Assembly (NCBI RefSeq): GCF_008802355.1
Contig: NZ_VZRA01000003.1
Location: 52,196-116,195 of the forward strand
Source: Oryzomonas sagensis
GTDB lineage: Bacteria; Desulfobacterota; Desulfuromonadia; Geobacterales; Pseudopelobacteraceae
Direction of reading: 5' to 3'
Length of the DNA stretch: 64,000 bases
The translations under genes were made by a program, and so were the position numbers. Each line of letters opens with the position of its first letter. The stretch's first letter is position 1. This document shows positions 27,478 to 38,823 of the stretch, piece after piece. The notes beneath the pieces were generated by a model that was not told where the DNA came from, searched no databases, and was given only the letters and a program-made list of their open reading frames with translations.

Positions 27478-28536
27478 TCATTCTCCCTGGTTCGTCAACA
27501 GCACCAGTTTCTCGAGCTGTCCCATGGCGCGGCCCGAATCGATGGCCTCGGCGGCCAGGGCGAGCCCCTCGGCCGGTGCGGCGGCCTTGCCTGCCGCCAT
27601 AAGGGCATAGGCGGCGTTCAACAGGACGATATCCCGCCGGGCCCCTTTTTCCCCTGCCAGGACCGAACGCACGATGGCGGCGTTGGCGGTGGCGTCCCCC
27701 CCCCTGAGGATATCCATGGAGCAGCGGGTAAGTCCCACCTGCTCCGGGGTAACCGTCATCAGCCGCACCCCCGCCGGAGTGACCTCGCCCACCAGGGTCT
27801 CGCCGGTCAGGGTCATCTCGTCCATGCCGTCGCTGCCGAATACCACGAAGCCGTGCTTGCAGCCCAGGCGGTGCAGGACCCCGGCCAGTTTTTCCACCAG
27901 GTCGGCCCGGTAGACCCCCATGACCTGGCAATCGGCCCCCGCCGGATTGGTGAGGGGCCCCAGAATGTTGAAGATGGTGCGGATGCCGATCTCGCGGCGC
28001 GGACCGATGGCGTACTTCATGGCGCCGTGCAGGGCCGGGGCGAACAGGAAACCGATGCCGATATCGGCGATGCATTTCTCCACGGTTTCCGGGGTGACGT
28101 CCAGGTTGATGCCCAGTTTTTCAAGCACGTCGGCGCTGCCGCAGGCCGAGGACACCGAACGGTTGCCGTGCTTGGCCACCCTGACGCCGCAGGCCGAGAC
28201 CACGAACGATACGGTGGTGGATATGTTGAAGGTGTTGGTGCCGTCACCGCCGGTGCCCACCACGTCCAGGATGGTCTCCCGGTCGATGTTGATGTCGTCC
28301 CGGTCGATCCCCAACACATTGCGGCCCACCCGGATCGGTGTGGCCCGTTCGCGCATGACCCGGGCGGCGCCGGCGATCTCCTCCACCGTCTCGCCCTTCA
28401 TGCGCAGGGCGGTGATAAACGAGCCGATCTGGGCCTGGGTGCACTCGCCCGACATGATCTGGTTCATCACCTCGATCATCTCACCCTCGGAGAGGTCCTG
28501 CCTCTCGACGATCTTTGCTATGGCTTTTCTGATCAT
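27478..28536 (-). CDS. trpD: Anthranilate phosphoribosyltransferase
   Basis: Adds phosphoribose from PRPP to anthranilate, the second step of tryptophan synthesis. The 352-residue product has the glycine-rich PRPP loop [15 protein letters not shown] near residues 86-100, [15 protein letters not shown] and the DGMDE metal-binding segment. The start is ATG at 28534-28536 with GGAGGAG upstream. It shares its strand with trpC (65 bases apart). Other trp genes are not in the window. No leader peptide or attenuator is recognisable in the 50-base leader. Confidence 0.96.
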   Translation of the reverse strand: MIRKAIAKIVERQDLSEGEMIEVMNQIMSGECTQAQIGSFITALRMKGETVEEIAGAARVMRERATPIRVGRNVLGIDRDDINIDRETILDVVGTGGDGTNTFNISTTVSFVVSACGVRVAKHGNRSVSSACGSADVLEKLGINLDVTPETVEKCIADIGIGFLFAPALHGAMKYAIGPRREIGIRTIFNILGPLTNPAGADCQVMGVYRADLVEKLAGVLHRLGCKHGFVVFGSDGMDEMTLTGETLVGEVTPAGVRLMTVTPEQVGLTRCSMDILRGGDATANAAIVRSVLAGEKGARRDIVLLNAAYALMAAGKAAAPAEGLALAAEAIDSGRAMGQLEKLVLLTNQGE

Positions 28537-28588
28537 GGTCTTACTCTTCTCCTCCGTTCCGCCGATGGGAGAACGGTTGTGATGACAA

Positions 28589-28620
28589 TAAAAAATGGGG
28601 ATGTAGAATCATCCCCATCG
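28589..28620 (-). terminator. Intrinsic terminator of the response-regulator gene
   Basis: Read on the minus strand, GATGGGGAT and ATCCCCAT form an eight-base stem around a short loop and run into TTTTTT (seen as AAAAAA around 28590-28595 on the plus strand). It lies 31 bases downstream of the response-regulator stop. trpD starts 52 bases further on, so trpD needs its own promoter within that interval. Confidence 0.85.
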
Positions 28621-28650
28621 TCGTGATATGTGATTACGGCGGTACGAAGG

Positions 28651-29793
28651 CTAGCGGCCTTCCTTGATCTTGAGGATGGCTTCCCTGATCATGGCCTCGG
28701 CCAGATCCGGCACGATTTCCCACACAATCCGCTCGATCACCTCTTTCGAAGCGCCGGTAATGGCGGCTCTGAGCTGCTCTTCGCTTATGGCGGCGGCTTG
28801 GGGGAGGGGGGCCGGCGCACTCGCTTCGACAACAGCGGCAGGGGGGGGAACTTCGAAAGATGCATGGACCGGCGCGGCAGTGGGGGCCGGTTCGAAGGGG
28901 AGGGGCTGTGGGACGGTCTCCCCGAAGGATATCTCGCCAAAGGCGGCCTCATGTGCCGGAGGCTCAGGCTCGGAAAAGGAGGTGGCTTCCGAGTGGAACT
29001 CGAAGGTCTGCTCCTCGACGGGAATCCATTGGGAACCGGTGCCCGCGGGCGCAGCCGGAGGCTGAATGGCCTCAAACTCGGGCTCTTTGTGGGCTGTGGA
29101 GAAAACGTCGGCCTGCTCTTCGACCGTTTCAAACGCCGCCGCTGCGGGAGGGGCGAACGTTGCTGGTGCGGGAGGCTCGAAAACAGGAGCCGGAGGCGGT
29201 TCGAATGCCGCCGCCGGTGGTGGTTCGAAAGCAGGCGTCGCGGCAGCGACCGCCGCCGCGGGTTCTGCGGCGGGGGTGAAGGCCCCCCAGATGTCGCCCG
29301 GTTTGGCACTCTCCGTGGGCGCAGCTGCAGCCGGAAACGGGGCGGAGGCCGCCAGGGGAGGGGCCTCGAACGCGGGAGCTTCCTGAACCGGTTGGGACAG
29401 CGCGGCGGCTGAGACGCGGGATGTCCCCTGGTCATAGAGCGCTTTTACTTTGGCGACGATCTGTTGGGATTCGAAGGGCTTGGCAAGGAAGTCGTCGGCC
29501 CCGCAGCTTTGGGCCTTGTTCTCGTCAAACGGTTCAAAGGAGCCGGTCAGGAGCAGGATCGGTTTTGCGGCCAGGGCAGGGGTGGCGCGCACGGCTTCGC
29601 AGACCTCGTAGCCGGTCATGCCCGGCATGACCGCATCGATAAGCAGAACGTCGGGGAGGATCTCCCGAGCCTTGTCGAGAGCGTCCTTGCCGTTGTCGAC
29701 TACCGTGAGGGAATAGTCATCGCCGCCGAAAATGATGCCAATCACTTTCTGGATGGTGATGCTGTCATCGGCAAGGAGAATTTTGATGCCCAT
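28651..29793 (-). CDS. Response regulator with long Ala/Pro-rich linker and short C-terminal helix domain
   Basis: The 380-residue product begins with a receiver domain (D9, D10, phospho-acceptor D53 in LLIDAVMPGM, K104-type lysine in FLAKPFES). A low-complexity linker of about 200 residues rich in Ala, Pro, Phe and Glu follows (repeats of FEPPPA/AAFE type). A conserved-looking helix closes the protein (RAAITGASKEVIERIVWEIV then PDLAEAMIREAILKI). There is no DNA-binding or enzyme domain. The ATG at 29791-29793 has GGGAGGG upstream; the frame is open 19 codons further but without a site. The output partner is unknown; protein-protein signalling is inferred. Confidence 0.85.
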   Translation of the reverse strand: MGIKILLADDSITIQKVIGIIFGGDDYSLTVVDNGKDALDKAREILPDVLLIDAVMPGMTGYEVCEAVRATPALAAKPILLLTGSFEPFDENKAQSCGADDFLAKPFESQQIVAKVKALYDQGTSRVSAAALSQPVQEAPAFEAPPLAASAPFPAAAAPTESAKPGDIWGAFTPAAEPAAAVAAATPAFEPPPAAAFEPPPAPVFEPPAPATFAPPAAAAFETVEEQADVFSTAHKEPEFEAIQPPAAPAGTGSQWIPVEEQTFEFHSEATSFSEPEPPAHEAAFGEISFGETVPQPLPFEPAPTAAPVHASFEVPPPAAVVEASAPAPLPQAAAISEEQLRAAITGASKEVIERIVWEIVPDLAEAMIREAILKIKEGR

Positions 29794-29865
29794 CGTTCCC
29801 TCCCTTGTGCGCGCGTACGAAGTGTGTGGAAGTGCGAAGAAAGCTACCATACGGCTGTTAAGGTG

Positions 29866-31071
29866 TCAAGGTTTAAGCAGTTCAATGACTTTGGCGCGAT
29901 TCGGTGGAACGGTTGTGGCTCGTGACGAGAAAACCGCAACGGAAATGGTGGAGATATCGCTCCGTAACTGGTTGAATAGCCGGATGTCCCGATAATCGAG
30001 ACGGTTGGTCAGGAGGATGACGAACAGGTCCCGTTGGGGGTCGATCCAGACGGATGAACCGCTGTAGCCGGTATGGCCGAAGGACGTCTCGGAAAAGAAG
30101 TCCCCCCGGGGCGCCGAGTAAGGGGAGTCCATGTCCCAGCCGAGGCCGCGCACCACGGCGCCGTTGCTGTAAAAATAGGGGGCCGTCATCTGGCGCACGA
30201 CCCGCTCGGAGAAGATGCGTTTGCCGTCAAGTTGCCCGCCCCTCAACAGCATGCGGGCAAAACGGGCCAGGTCCTGGGCCGAGCTGAACAGGCCCGCATG
30301 CCCCGCCACGCCGCCCAGGCGGCGGGCGACGTCGTCCTGGACGATGCCGGTGAGGTATTCGCGGGCCGAACCGAGGGTCGGCGCGATGGAGGGGAGGCGT
30401 TCCGCCGGTGGCAGGAACATGGTGTCGGTCATGGCCAGGGGGCCGTAGAGGTTGTCCCGGCAGTAACGGTCCAGGGAGGCCCCGGTAACGCGTCGCACCA
30501 GTTCGCCCAGCAGGATGAAGTTGGTGTCGGCATAGCGAAAGCGGTTGCCCGGCAGCCGCCACTGCTTTTCGGAGGCCGCCATCCGGATGACCTCGTTCAG
30601 GGGAGCGCCGCCGGAGATGGCGCTGTCGTCCAGGCCCGAGGTATGGGTCAGCAGGTTGAGGACGGTGATGTCCTCGCGTCCGCTCCCCTCGAATTCAGGG
30701 AACCAGCGGGTGAGCGGGTCGGTCAAATTGATGGCCCCTGTTTCCAGCAGCTTCATTACCGCCGGAGCGGTTGCGAATACCTTGGTCAGGGAGGCTATGT
30801 CGAACATGGTCCGTTCGGTGAGCGGTGCCGAGTCGGCCGTCGGAAACCGTCCGCCCCGTGCCGACCGGTACAGGATGCCGTCGTGGTTTCCCACCACCAC
30901 CACGCCTCCGGCGATCAGGCCGCGGGAAATGGCCTGCTCTAGGAGAAAGTCGATGGTGGCGGTCCGACCGGCGTCCATCGGGTCATCGGAGGCGTGCAGC
31001 AACGGGGGGCAGGAGATGAGGGAGAGGATTATGAGAAGTGTGCGGAGTATGCGCACGGTGGACCTTTCCAT
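29866..31071 (-). CDS. Serine hydrolase, class C beta-lactamase/penicillin-binding fold
   Basis: The 401-residue secreted or envelope protein has an N-terminal hydrophobic export signal ending in LISC at residues 18-21 (a possible lipobox) and an alternative cleavage site near HAS. The catalytic SxxK is SLTK at S94. FRYADTNF supplies the YxN-like motif and SFGHTGYSG the third (KTG-like, here HTG) motif. It resembles esterase or peptidase members of the family more than antibiotic-hydrolysing enzymes, but the substrate cannot be told. It lies downstream of the argJ terminator and seems to be a single gene. Confidence 0.85.
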   Translation of the reverse strand: MERSTVRILRTLLIILSLISCPPLLHASDDPMDAGRTATIDFLLEQAISRGLIAGGVVVVGNHDGILYRSARGGRFPTADSAPLTERTMFDIASLTKVFATAPAVMKLLETGAINLTDPLTRWFPEFEGSGREDITVLNLLTHTSGLDDSAISGGAPLNEVIRMAASEKQWRLPGNRFRYADTNFILLGELVRRVTGASLDRYCRDNLYGPLAMTDTMFLPPAERLPSIAPTLGSAREYLTGIVQDDVARRLGGVAGHAGLFSSAQDLARFARMLLRGGQLDGKRIFSERVVRQMTAPYFYSNGAVVRGLGWDMDSPYSAPRGDFFSETSFGHTGYSGSSVWIDPQRDLFVILLTNRLDYRDIRLFNQLRSDISTISVAVFSSRATTVPPNRAKVIELLKP

Positions 31072-31083
31072 TCTGCGGACGTG

Positions 31084-31109
31084 AAAAAGCCCCCGTCAGG
31101 GGGCTTTTT
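31084..31109 (-). terminator. Intrinsic terminator of argJ
   Basis: AAAAAGCCCCC and GGGGGCTTTTT form an eleven-base perfect stem with a GTCA loop. It sits 28 bases after the argJ stop and 12 bases before the start of the serine hydrolase on the same strand. The A and T arms make it work in either direction. Confidence 0.88.
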
Positions 31110-31136
31110 CAGGGAAATTCTGCCGGTCTTGGCGCA

Positions 31137-32318
31137 TCAGGAACGGTAATCGGCGTTGATGCTCACATACTCGTGGGACAGGTCCGAGGTGTAGACCGTT
31201 GCGGCCCCGGCCCCCAGGCCGAGATCGACGCTGACGGTGAATTCCCGCTTCCTGAGCACCTCGGTGCCGAGCGCTTCGGCGTCGCCGCCGGCAAAGACGC
31301 CGTTTTTTGCCATGCAGACCGTATCGAAACAGAGGGAAAGGAGCGATTGGTCCACCTCTGCCCCCGAGTAGCCCACAGCGGCAAAGATGCGGCCCCAGTT
31401 GGCGTCCTGCCCGAAGAAGGCGGTCTTGACCAGGCTGGAGTTGGCGATGGCCATGGCCGCCCGCTTGGCGTCGGCATCGCTTTTGGCTCCGGTGACCCGG
31501 ATTTCCACGAATTTGGTGGCGCCTTCTCCATCCTTCACGATCTGTTTGGCCAGGGAGAGCAGCACGTCCCGCAACAGTGCCTCGAACGCCAGGGCTTCGG
31601 GTGTTTCTCCTGCAATGGCTTGGTTTCCCGCCATGCCGTTGGCCAGCGCCAGGCAGGTATCGTTCGTGGAGGTGTCGCCGTCCACGGTGATGGCGTTGAA
31701 GGATGTCGCCACCGCGCGCCGGAAGCATCTGTCCAGGGTTTGGGCTTCCACCGCGGCGTCGGTGATGATGAAGGAGAGCATGGTCGCCATGTTGGGCATG
31801 ATCATGCCGGAGCCCTTGGCAATGCCGGCCACCGTGTAGCTGACCCCGCCCGCCTCGCCGCTCCTGGCCTCCATCTTGGGGAAGGTATCGGTGGTCATGA
31901 TGGCTTCGGCAACGTCATCCAGGGTGCCGGAGGCCAGTCCCTCAACCAGGGCCGGGATTGCCGACCGCATCCTGTCCATGGGGAGTTGTACGCCGATGAC
32001 CCCGGTGGAAGAAACCTGAACCGCTTCGTCCGGGAGCCCCAGCCCCTCGGCAACCAGGCGCGAGGTCTCCCGGGCCGCCCGCATCCCCTGTTCGCCGGTG
32101 CAGGCGTTGGCGTTGCCGCTGTTGACCACCAGAGCCTGAGCCCGGCCGCCTGTGATCCGCTCTGCGGAGAGCAGCACCGGTGCCGCTTTGACGGCATTGG
32201 TGGTGAATACCGCCGCCGCCTGGGCCGGCACCTCGGAAAAAATCAGGGCCAGGTCTTTTCTGCCCTGCTTCTTGATGGCCGCTTCGACGGCCGAGAATAG
32301 AAAGCCTTTTATGTCCAT
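31137..32318 (-). CDS. argJ: Bifunctional ornithine acetyltransferase / N-acetylglutamate synthase
   Basis: Recycles the acetyl group in arginine synthesis by moving it from acetylornithine to glutamate. The 393-residue precursor cleaves itself between Ala178 and Thr179 in MPNMATMLSF, which leaves Thr179 as the nucleophile of the beta chain. Also visible are VVNSGNANACTG and STGVIGVQLPM of the alpha chain and GQDANWGRI of the beta chain. The ATG at 32316-32318 has GAGGTTACG upstream; a longer open frame upstream has no family similarity. It is followed by a strong terminator. Confidence 0.95.
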   Translation of the reverse strand: MDIKGFLFSAVEAAIKKQGRKDLALIFSEVPAQAAAVFTTNAVKAAPVLLSAERITGGRAQALVVNSGNANACTGEQGMRAARETSRLVAEGLGLPDEAVQVSSTGVIGVQLPMDRMRSAIPALVEGLASGTLDDVAEAIMTTDTFPKMEARSGEAGGVSYTVAGIAKGSGMIMPNMATMLSFIITDAAVEAQTLDRCFRRAVATSFNAITVDGDTSTNDTCLALANGMAGNQAIAGETPEALAFEALLRDVLLSLAKQIVKDGEGATKFVEIRVTGAKSDADAKRAAMAIANSSLVKTAFFGQDANWGRIFAAVGYSGAEVDQSLLSLCFDTVCMAKNGVFAGGDAEALGTEVLRKREFTVSVDLGLGAGAATVYTSDLSHEYVSINADYRS

Positions 32319-32404
32319 GACGTAACCTCGAAAAACATCTCGTAGTTTGGAAACCGCACCGGGCCGGGAACGATCCCGCCGGTGCCGGTCATGGGGATGG
32401 GCTG

Positions 32405-35095
<2,691 letters not shown>

Positions 35096-35557
35096 TACAA
35101 TCTCCCGCGAAAGTTAGTAACGACAAAATAGCTTTTAAAACTAACATAAGTTGGCATGGCACTTCAATAAAAATAAGGGGCGGCCGGCGGTGAACGGCTC
35201 CGGTTACGGCTTGCGGCGAGGGGATCTGCTTTTGACGGTGCGTCTGTCCGGCGGTTGCCTGGCTGATCCTGCTGCCGTGGGGGTGTCGCGTTGTAGGGCA
35301 ATGATGGTTAATGGTATCGGCAAAAACGACTAATAAAACAGTGGTTATTATATGGGTATACTTTATTTTCATTGCTGTTATTGCACGCAGGTTTGTTTAT
35401 AACTAACATTAATTATTTGGTAATTTGTGTCACATGCGGTTTTGCGTAAAAATGCGTTGACATTTATAAAACGTTGTATTAGATAATAAATAAATCGGTT
35501 GCATTGAATGTTTTAAAACGATAGTTATCATTTGTTGCGGAATGCCGCGGAGATGCT
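35096..35557. other. AT-rich divergent intergenic region between secA and the IclR gene
   Basis: 462 bases without a convincing gene. The first 150 bases upstream of secA and the final 220 bases before the IclR gene are strongly AT-rich compared with the neighbours. The middle (about 35.16-35.30 kb) is GC-rich and could carry only a 60-residue frame with no ribosome site or family likeness. Near 35.44-35.46 kb, TTGCGTAAAAATGCGTTGACA contains a TGCGT direct repeat that overlaps a possible -35 box. It must hold the secA and acetate-unit promoters. Confidence 0.65.
35457..35487 (+). promoter_or_regulatory. Possible sigma-70 promoter for the IclR regulator and acetate unit
   Basis: A perfect TTGACA at 35457-35462 is followed by an AT-rich spacer and candidate -10 boxes TAGATA (35480-35485, 17-base spacing) or GATAAT (35482-35487, 19-base spacing). 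It lies about 70 bases before the IclR start. Neither -10 is ideal, so the call is moderate. Confidence 0.5.
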
Positions 35558-36334
35558 ATGGACAGGGCAAGGGGAGCATACTCGGTTCAGTCGGTTCTCA
35601 AGGCGTTCGATCTCCTGGAGGCCCTGGCGGCTGAGGGGGCGCGCGTAACCGTTCCCCTGCTGGCTCAAAAGCTCGACTTGAGCAGGAACAAGGTCTTCCG
35701 GCTGCTTGCGACGCTCGAGGATAGCGGGTTCATCGAGCGGGATGGCGACGGGGTTTACCGGCTCGGTCTGCATGCCTTCGAGATGGCGCAACACATCCTG
35801 AAGAGCGCGAGCCTTATCAGGCTCGCTCATCCGGTGATGGAGGCATTGGCCCGCAAGCACGACGAAGCGGTATACATTACCGTGATGAACAACGATGAGG
35901 TCCTTTTTCTCGATATGGTGGACTCGTTCCAGCAGATAAAGGCCATGGACATGGTGGGGCAACGTTTCCCCTTCTTTACCAATGCCGCCGGCAAGGCCAT
36001 CAAGGCCATGAGCTCTCCCGACATTATCAGGCATATGGGGCGGCGGCGCGTCGGGGGGAACGGGGTGCCCGACCTGAAGCAGCTTGAGAAGGAACTGCAT
36101 GAAATACGCAAAAACGGCGTGGCCATCGATTTCGGCGGGGTAGGGGATGGCATCTGCGCCGTGGCGGTGGCTATCCGCGACTATGCCGGCAAGGTCGTGG
36201 GGGCGCTCACCATGCTGGCCCCCTCGTTCCGCATGCTTCATGAACGTCTTGAACGGGAAATCGTGCCTTCAATGCGTGAAGGCGCAGAGGTTATTTCGAT
36301 GAAATTCGGCTATGCCAGGATGCCGGCCTTATAG
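35558..36334 (+). CDS. IclR family transcriptional regulator
   Basis: DNA-binding regulator with an N-terminal winged helix (YSVQSVLKAFDLLEAL, then LAQKLDLSRNKVFRLLATLED near residues 36-56). A ligand-binding GAF-like IclR domain follows (FFTNAAGKAIKAM, GVAIDFGGVGDGICAVAVAI). The product is 258 residues, the usual family length. GCGGAG lies before the ATG. It stands directly upstream of a DUF485/acetate symporter pair on the same strand, so control of that pair in response to a small organic acid is a fair inference. Confidence 0.88.
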   Translation: MDRARGAYSVQSVLKAFDLLEALAAEGARVTVPLLAQKLDLSRNKVFRLLATLEDSGFIERDGDGVYRLGLHAFEMAQHILKSASLIRLAHPVMEALARKHDEAVYITVMNNDEVLFLDMVDSFQQIKAMDMVGQRFPFFTNAAGKAIKAMSSPDIIRHMGRRRVGGNGVPDLKQLEKELHEIRKNGVAIDFGGVGDGICAVAVAIRDYAGKVVGALTMLAPSFRMLHERLEREIVPSMREGAEVISMKFGYARMPAL

Positions 36335-36431
36335 AAACATAATCCATGAAATGTGAAAGGAGGGGCTTGAAGGCGGATACCCGTGAAGGATGGATGAGCC
36401 GACCGCGTTTATAAAGAGAAAGGAGCAACCC

Positions 36432-36740
36432 ATGGCAGAGAGACAGTACGACTGGTCAGCAATTGCGAAGAATCCCAAGTTTATCGAACTGCATCACAAA
36501 AAATCCGCTTTCCTCTTCGGCTGGTGGATATTCTCCTGTGTGTATTACTTCCTGCTTCCCATCGGGGCAGCGTATGCGCCGGGCCTGTTCAGGATCAAAA
36601 TCATCGGCGTCATCAACTTCGGCTATCTCTTTGCACTTTCCCAATTTTTTGTGTCGTGGGGGCTGGCTCATTACTACGCTCACGTGGCCAACAAGGACTT
36701 TGACCGGCTGACCAGGGAACTGGTCGAAGAAATCCAGTAA
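36432..36740 (+). CDS. DUF485 family membrane protein
   Basis: Small partner of acetate-type SSS symporters. The 102-residue product starts MAERQYDWSAIAKNPKFIEL and has two membrane helices (about residues 23-47 and 57-78) and a final VANKDFDRLTRELVEEIQ helix, all typical of DUF485. The ATG at 36432 has AGGAG upstream; an upstream in-frame ATG at 36390 has none. It starts about 100 bases after the IclR gene and 14 bases before the symporter gene. Confidence 0.92.
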   Translation: MAERQYDWSAIAKNPKFIELHHKKSAFLFGWWIFSCVYYFLLPIGAAYAPGLFRIKIIGVINFGYLFALSQFFVSWGLAHYYAHVANKDFDRLTRELVEEIQ

Positions 36741-36754
36741 AGGAGGGATACGAC

Positions 36755-38740
36755 ATGACTATCAAAAATATCATCATTGCCACCGGTCTGGTTCTTTCCG
36801 TCGCAGCGGCCGCCTTTGCTGAGGAGCCTGCCAAGGCTCCTGCAGGCCCCGGTGCCACGACCGCCGCAACCGCTCCTGCCGCAGCCCCGTCCGCCATGAC
36901 CGCGCCGGCCGCCCAGGCTCAGGCCCCGGCCGCAGCGCCCGCCCCGGCCAAGAAGAGGGAGCTCAAGGCAGACAAAACCATTACCCTCACCATGTTTGCC
37001 GTCATCATCGGCATCACCCTGGGCGTTGTCGTCTGGGCCGCCCGGCACACCAAGACCGCCTCCGACTTCTACGCCGCCGGCGGCGGCATCACCGGCACCC
37101 AGAACGGCTGGGCCATTGCCGGCGACTACATGTCGGCGGCCTCCTTCCTGGGGATTTCCGGCCTGATTTCCCTCTACGGCTATGACGGCTTCATGTACTC
37201 GGTCGGCTGGCTTGTGGCCTACATCACCGTGCTCCTGATCGTGGCCGAGCCGTGCCGTAACGCCGGCAAGTACACCCTGGGGGATATCCTCTCCTTCCGC
37301 ACCGAGCCCAAGCCGGTACGCGCCGTGGCCGCCATCTCGACCGTGGCTGTCTCGACCTTCTACCTGACCGCCCAGATGGTCGGCGCCGGCAAGCTGATGG
37401 CGCTCCTGGTCGGCGTTCCCTACAAGACCGCCATCATCGGCGTCGGTATCCTGATGGTCGGCTACGTCGTGTTCGGCGGCATGACCGCCACTACCTGGGT
37501 CCAGATCATCAAGGCCGGCCTGCTCATGTCCGGCGCCTTTCTGTTGTCGGTCCTGGTTTTGGCCAAGGCAGGCTTCAATCCGATCGGTTTTTTCAACGAC
37601 ATCGTCAACAGCCCCGACATTCAGGACCACGTATCCAAGCTGGCGTTAAAGGATGGGATTGCCCTGGCCGGTACGGAGGCGGGCCAACGCTTCCTTGAGC
37701 CCGGCCTGTTCATGAAGGCGCCGCTGGACCAGATCTCCCTCGGTATGGCCCTGGTGTTCGGAACCGCCGGCATGCCGCACATCCTGATGCGCTTCTTCAC
37801 CGTGCCCACGGCCCAGGCCGCCCGCAAGTCGGTCATCGTTGCCATGTGGCTCATCGGTCTGTTCTACGTCCTGACCACCCTGCTCGGTTTCGGCGCCGCC
37901 ATCCACGTGACCCCCCAGGGCATCACACAGGTTGACCCGGGCGGCAACATGGCCACCTTGCTCCTGGCCCAGCAGTTGGGCGCGGACATCGCCCCGATCG
38001 TCGGTGACCTCTTCCTGGCCTTCCTCTGCTCGGTCGCCTTCGCCACCATCCTGGCGGTCGTCTCCGGTCTGGTTCTGGCCGCCTCTGCCGCCATTGCCCA
38101 CGACATCTACGTCAACGTGATCAAGGACGGCCATGCCGACCAGCACGAGCAGGTCATGGCTGCCCGCATCACCTCGCTGGTCGTCGGCGCAGTCGGGATC
38201 ATCATCGGTCTCATGGCGGAAAAAGCCAACGTCGCCCACCTGGTGGCCCTGGCCTTCGCCGTGGCTTCCTCCGGCAACCTGCCGGTGGTCATCCTGTCGC
38301 TCTTCTGGAAAAAATTCAACACCGCCGGCGTCATCTCCGGCCTGGTGGTCGGCACGGTCGCCTCCATCGGCCTGGTGATGGTCTCCCCCAATATGACCTA
38401 TCCCAAGGTGGTTGCAGCCGGGGCGCAGAAGGTCATCACCGCCCTGGAGAAGAAGCAGGCCGCTCTGCCCATGGGCGCCCAGCTTGACGAGAAGGACGCC
38501 AAGGCCCTCGCCAAGGCAAAGGTCGATTACGAGAAGAACAAGGGCGGCACATCCATCATGGGGCTGGACAAACCGATCCTGACTCTGAAGAACCCGGGCA
38601 TCATCTCCATCCCGCTCGGCTTCCTGGCGGCTATCTTTGGAGCCCTGGCATTCCCCAGCAGGCGTTCCGAAGAGATGTTCGACGAGATCTACGTCCGTCA
38701 GAACACCGGCATCGGCATGGCCAAGGCCATCGACCACTGA
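36755..38740 (+). CDS. actP: Sodium/solute symporter, ActP-type acetate permease
   Basis: Takes up acetate or a similar monocarboxylate with a cation. The 661-residue product starts with a signal peptide (residues 1-22, cut near AFA-E) followed by a 50-residue Ala/Pro-rich stretch. About thirteen membrane helices follow. SSS-family signatures include SDFYAAGGGITGTQNGWAIAGDYMSAASFLG (cited by its ends) and GGMTATTWVQIIKAGLL. There is an extra charged loop near residues 560-610 (KKQAALPMGAQLDEKDAKAL). AAGGAGG lies before the ATG. Family and neighbour suggest acetate, a key donor for Geobacter-type metabolism. Confidence 0.88.
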   Translation: MTIKNIIIATGLVLSVAAAAFAEEPAKAPAGPGATTAATAPAAAPSAMTAPAAQAQAPAAAPAPAKKRELKADKTITLTMFAVIIGITLGVVVWAARHTKTASDFYAAGGGITGTQNGWAIAGDYMSAASFLGISGLISLYGYDGFMYSVGWLVAYITVLLIVAEPCRNAGKYTLGDILSFRTEPKPVRAVAAISTVAVSTFYLTAQMVGAGKLMALLVGVPYKTAIIGVGILMVGYVVFGGMTATTWVQIIKAGLLMSGAFLLSVLVLAKAGFNPIGFFNDIVNSPDIQDHVSKLALKDGIALAGTEAGQRFLEPGLFMKAPLDQISLGMALVFGTAGMPHILMRFFTVPTAQAARKSVIVAMWLIGLFYVLTTLLGFGAAIHVTPQGITQVDPGGNMATLLLAQQLGADIAPIVGDLFLAFLCSVAFATILAVVSGLVLAASAAIAHDIYVNVIKDGHADQHEQVMAARITSLVVGAVGIIIGLMAEKANVAHLVALAFAVASSGNLPVVILSLFWKKFNTAGVISGLVVGTVASIGLVMVSPNMTYPKVVAAGAQKVITALEKKQAALPMGAQLDEKDAKALAKAKVDYEKNKGGTSIMGLDKPILTLKNPGIISIPLGFLAAIFGALAFPSRRSEEMFDEIYVRQNTGIGMAKAIDH

Positions 38741-38768
38741 TGGTGTAATATTCGATAGCAGGTGTATA

Positions 38769-38803
38769 ATGGGGAAAGCTTTTGGCTTTCCCCATTTATT
38801 TTG
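38769..38803 (+). terminator. Intrinsic terminator after the symporter gene
   Basis: ATGGGGAAAGC (38769-38779) pairs with GCTTTCCCCAT (38785-38795) around a five-base loop and runs into TTATTTTGT. It lies 28 bases after the symporter stop and about 20 bases before the next gene, so that gene depends on read-through or on its own promoter. Confidence 0.85.
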
Positions 38804-38823
38804 TACCGTTCAGGGGTCCACCA

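Noticed and set aside
27413-28075. Upstream extension of trpC making a 489-residue fusion
   Set aside because: The extension lies over trpD in another frame and has no family likeness; the trpC ATG at 27410-27412 gives the normal protein.
35150-35167. TTGGCATGGCACTTCAA as a sigma-54 promoter
   Set aside because: The -24 half is good, but the -12 half lacks the essential GC and no gene follows at a sensible distance.
35151-35333. 60-codon frame between secA and the IclR gene
   Set aside because: No ribosome site, no motif, and it lies in a region expected to hold promoters.
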